From Turnera subulata (taxonomy: Eukaryota; Streptophyta; Magnoliopsida; Malpighiales; Passifloraceae): a DNA stretch of 64,000 nucleotides. Of this stretch, positions 61,167-64,000 are shown one piece after another. Made by a program: the position numbers and the translations under genes. The stretch is taken from contig JAKUCV010007296.1 of assembly GCA_028386065.3 (NCBI GenBank), positions 3,133-67,132 of the forward strand, given 5' to 3'. Position 1 is the stretch's first letter. Each line of letters starts with the position of its first letter. The notes below the pieces were generated by a model. It saw nothing but the letters and a program-made list of their open reading frames with translations, did no database searches and was not told where the DNA came from.

Positions 61167-62461
61167 TGTACACCAAAACTGTTCTTGATACTGTAATTTT
61201 TCAGAACCAATAATCGAAAAGAATGTTTTATGGTTCACGCCTGCTACTCTTTCAATGAGGAAAAATTCTTTACACATAAAGAGAGAATTCAGCCCATACA
61301 TGCCTTAAAGCTGCATGCAAAAGATTAGTTTTTTCTCTTCTCTTAACACAAATACATTGATTGATCTATACATAGAGATAGGGGGAAACTGAAGAGATTC
61401 CCAGTTATTGAAACTTGGTCAGATTCAATTAAGATTTAGTTTTGGCTGCTAATCAGCTCTCTCTTTGAGTTTGAGGGTTCAAGTGGGGTATAGTTGGAGA
61501 TGGGGTTAAAACATTGGAGTCACGAACATGATCAATTGCAATTGGAAATTTACAGAGACAATGTCAATAAGCTTTCCAGGGCGCCTTTTTGCAAATGGGT
61601 GCAGTAAAAAATACTTCGGGGTCTGTCCTATCTCTGCAAAGAACCGTATTGTGTCTTCAGGCTATGTGAATCATGCTTCCAGTTATCCTATCGGCATCAG
61701 CATCCTCTTCACCCAGCTCACCCTCTGGTTTTGCAATATGGGGCGATTGCTTTTCGATTGGGTTTGTGTACTGCTATGAAGGAGGAGGGTGCGATTTCAG
61801 TCTTGATGTCCAGTGCGCTCTTCTTATGAACAACCAAATAATAAAGAGTAAACCCAAACCCAGATGGACTAAATAGCGCTTGATTTGCCGTTGCAGATTC
61901 CATTCCTCCTGTGTGGCAAAGTCTTTGTATAAATTAAACGAATGAACATAACCATGAGCGATTAAATTTTCTTACCTCAGCAATTTGTGGGGTTAGAATC
62001 GGCCTTACCTCCCCTAATCTTTTTTTATTTCGTCGAAGGCCTTACTTAAAAAGATGGCTTAGGAAGTGTAAATACGAATGATGTTAATGGGCTTGGACTC
62101 TTCTCCGGCCCTTGGTTCTGTCCCTGGCTACTGCACTATTAACTGCAGACTGTTTTCACCATTGAAATCTCTGGGCCAGATAATCAAAAGCCCAAAACGA
62201 GCTGGTGGTTTCCAGTTTCTACACGGACTAAGTTATTGGAAGAGTGACCAGTCATAATCCAAGTAGTGGATCCGATCATTTGTACTACTATCCTATTCAG
62301 ACAAATCCCAATCGACTTAGTCTTTTGACCCAATCGACTTATTTTTCCAAACCAAACAGCTTTGTTCTCTCGTTGACCGAGAAGACTACATAAACCAGTG
62401 TTTTTTTTTTTTTTCCCGCTCTTTTAAGAGAAAAGAGGAAACCCAGAAAAATGAAGTGAAA
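61167..62461. other. Spacer between copies F and G
   Basis: About 61,200-61,900 has no counterpart before copy F and no accepted gene. Open frames on both strands (61528-61779, 61718-61903) are short and without motifs. From about 61,925 the sequence repeats the upstream flank of copy F. Confidence 0.45.
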
Positions 62462-63318
62462 ATGGGAGACAACGACGCAGTAGAACACTCTAATAACTGG
62501 CTAGAGGATATATCATAGGGTCTATTTCACGAGCTAGAGACCTTGTCACTTGCTGGTCTTAAAGTTGTGTCCTCGCAGAAAGGTTTTGTACGATATAGTT
62601 TTGTGGTTACAGACCGAATATCAGTTAAGTTCCTGGTACTTTTTCTGATCGGATTTTGATGATTACTCTTGTTTTTTTTTTTTTTACCTTTCTTATTCTT
62701 ACAAGAACCTTATACATGAGGATGCAAATGGGAACTGGCATGTCGGGGCCATGGCAACGTTGATTGATGACGTGGGAGCAGCCGCTGTATACTCCCTTAT
62801 TGGCTCTGTTAGAGCATCCCTTGATTTCAGCATTTCCTTCTTCTCAACGGCTAAGATTCAAGTTTGTCTCTTTCTTTCCTTTCTTTTACTGATTTACTCT
62901 CTCCCCTTCCCTCTCTACCATTAGACCCATGTTTTGGTTTCAGTAGCAATTGCCATCTTTCAGTCTCCTCCAAGTTTTTTTCTGATAGTAAGTGTTAAGG
63001 GCCAGAACAAGATTCATTTTATTTGAGTATTTTGTTTTTCTTCTTCCTGTGACCCATAAATTGACATGATTGTTGTTTTCTATTATTAATTTTTGCTAAC
63101 CTAATTGGTGTTTTGTTTTTTTATGATACGCTTATGTCGTCTGTCTGACAATTTTGCAGGAGGAAGTGGAGTTAGAGGCAAAAGTTTTAGGGAACATAGA
63201 GAGGATATCATCGGTCTTGATAGAGGTGAGGAGAAAAAGTAATGGAGAGTTAATTGCTCTGGGTAAGCAATGGATGGCTGCACATAACAACGTACGTAGA
63301 GCTAGCAGTAAGCTTTGA
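62462..63318 (+). pseudogene. Thioesterase copy G, recent duplicate of F with a nonsense codon
   Basis: Exons 62462-62623, 62721-62861 and 63160-63318 line up with copy F. In exon 1 the Lys codon of DISKG is TAG (62516-62518), ending the protein after 18 residues. Another change makes the Cys of RCNF a Tyr. Exons 2 and 3 are otherwise open. Intron 2 and exon 3 are almost identical to copy F, so the duplication or a conversion event is recent. A downstream Met in exon 2 could only give a fragment lacking the first strand. If the single base is a read error, the gene would be intact. Confidence 0.85.
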
Positions 63319-63773
63319 TGTACACCAAAACTGTTCTTGATACTGTAATTTTTCAGAACCAATGATCGAAAGAGTGTTTGATGGTTCACGCCTGTTATTC
63401 TTTCAGTGAGGAAAATTTTGAACAAAGAGATACATACATGCCTTAAAGCTGCATGCAAAAGATTGGTTTTTTCTCTTCTTTTAACACAAATACATTGATT
63501 GATCAATCATATATCTCTATGTCAATACATGTGGTTCATGAAAAAGAGGTAAGCATGGTAGTATTCTATACCCTATATAAGCATTGTAAATAGCATGCTT
63601 TAGACAAGACCTTGTAGAGAATCACCTCTCTCTACATTATACACAGGACATGGAAATTCCATAAACACTATCCTACACATATCACACCAAGCTGGTACAG
63701 TATGCAATCGTTACTCCCACCACACACAAGCTACACACAAATCAAACAAACACTTCTCTTTAAAAGACTTTTT
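63319..63773. other. Flank between copy G and the NPF gene
   Basis: Converging 3' ends of copy G and the minus-strand transporter. No further feature seen. Confidence 0.5.
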
Positions 63774-64000
63774 TTATGATTCATCTTCTGTGACGGCTTT
63801 ACCTTCACCTTTAAGTATAATATGTAGATTAGGCAATTCATGTTCCCCATTAAAGCTATTCCCATTGGCTTCGTCCCTCACCTTCATTACTTGTTCTCCA
63901 CTAGGTCCGTAAGCCCAACAACAGAGTACAAAATACAGCAGATTAATGGAAGTCAATACGGCAAGAAGCCAATAGTAACTGTCATAATGACCCTTGTTGA
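63774..64000 (-). CDS. NPF (NRT1/PTR family) transporter, 3' end only
   Basis: The last exon is open from the window edge to a stop at 63774-63776. The visible C-terminus begins NKGHYDSYYWLLAVLTSIN and continues LLYFVLCCWAYGPSGEQ, the final membrane helix of NPF proteins with the typical HYDxYYWLLA entry, then a charged tail. The family moves nitrate, peptides or hormones with protons. The NPF1 group is plausible, but the part in the window is too short to decide. The rest of the gene lies beyond the right edge. Confidence 0.85.
   Translation of the reverse strand, partial: NKGHYDSYYWLLAVLTSINLLYFVLCCWAYGPSGEQVMKVRDEANGNSFNGEHELPNLHIILKGEGKAVTEDES

Overview
The window is nuclear DNA of a flowering plant, a eudicot and most likely a rosid. 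It has AT-rich intergenic DNA, many short GT-AG introns, and proteins closest in domain order and length to known Arabidopsis families. Species cannot be fixed from the sequence. Exons were assembled by hand from splice sites, phase and family homology; every model marked complete has phases that close.

Layout: 1-4.1 kb is gene-poor with a small retro-insert. 4.2-6.1 kb (+) encodes a CURT1/CAAD thylakoid protein. 7.1-10.5 kb (-) encodes a CXC-domain (TSO1/tesmin-like, CPP) DNA-binding protein. 12.9-19.6 kb (+) encodes a golgin of the TMF/GC5 type. 22.3-26.8 kb (+) encodes a plastidic-glucose-transporter-2-like sugar carrier. 28.3-29.0 kb (+) encodes mitochondrial CcmH. 30.3-35.7 kb (+) encodes malonyl-CoA synthetase (AAE13) with two in-frame starts and a U12-type AT-AC intron. 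From 36.6 kb to 63.3 kb lies a tandem cluster of small hotdog-fold acyl-CoA thioesterase genes (five intact, one nonsense copy, three relics), interrupted by a CYP82-like P450 (-), a DNA transposon with terminal inverted repeats, and an intact 6.5-kb LINE (-). The right edge holds the 3' end of an NPF (NRT1/PTR) transporter (-).

The most striking observation is that two short blocks, one in the CXC gene and one in the golgin gene, hold the correct exon sequence only if each base is complemented WITHOUT reversing the order. When this is done, a missing conserved exon with its splice sites (CXC gene) and an exon-intron-exon stretch with correct phases (golgin gene) reappear. No inversion or other known DNA rearrangement does this, so it points to data corruption, an assembly error or a deliberate edit rather than biology. 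As printed, the CXC gene seems to lack half of its first CXC repeat and the golgin gene seems to carry a stop.

The best biological candidate for something new is in the thioesterase cluster. A relic at 49.2-50.2 kb joins a family-type promoter and leader directly to an exon-2 fragment followed by its own inverted copy, forming a near-perfect hairpin homologous to neighbouring functional genes: the expected layout of a young small-RNA locus.
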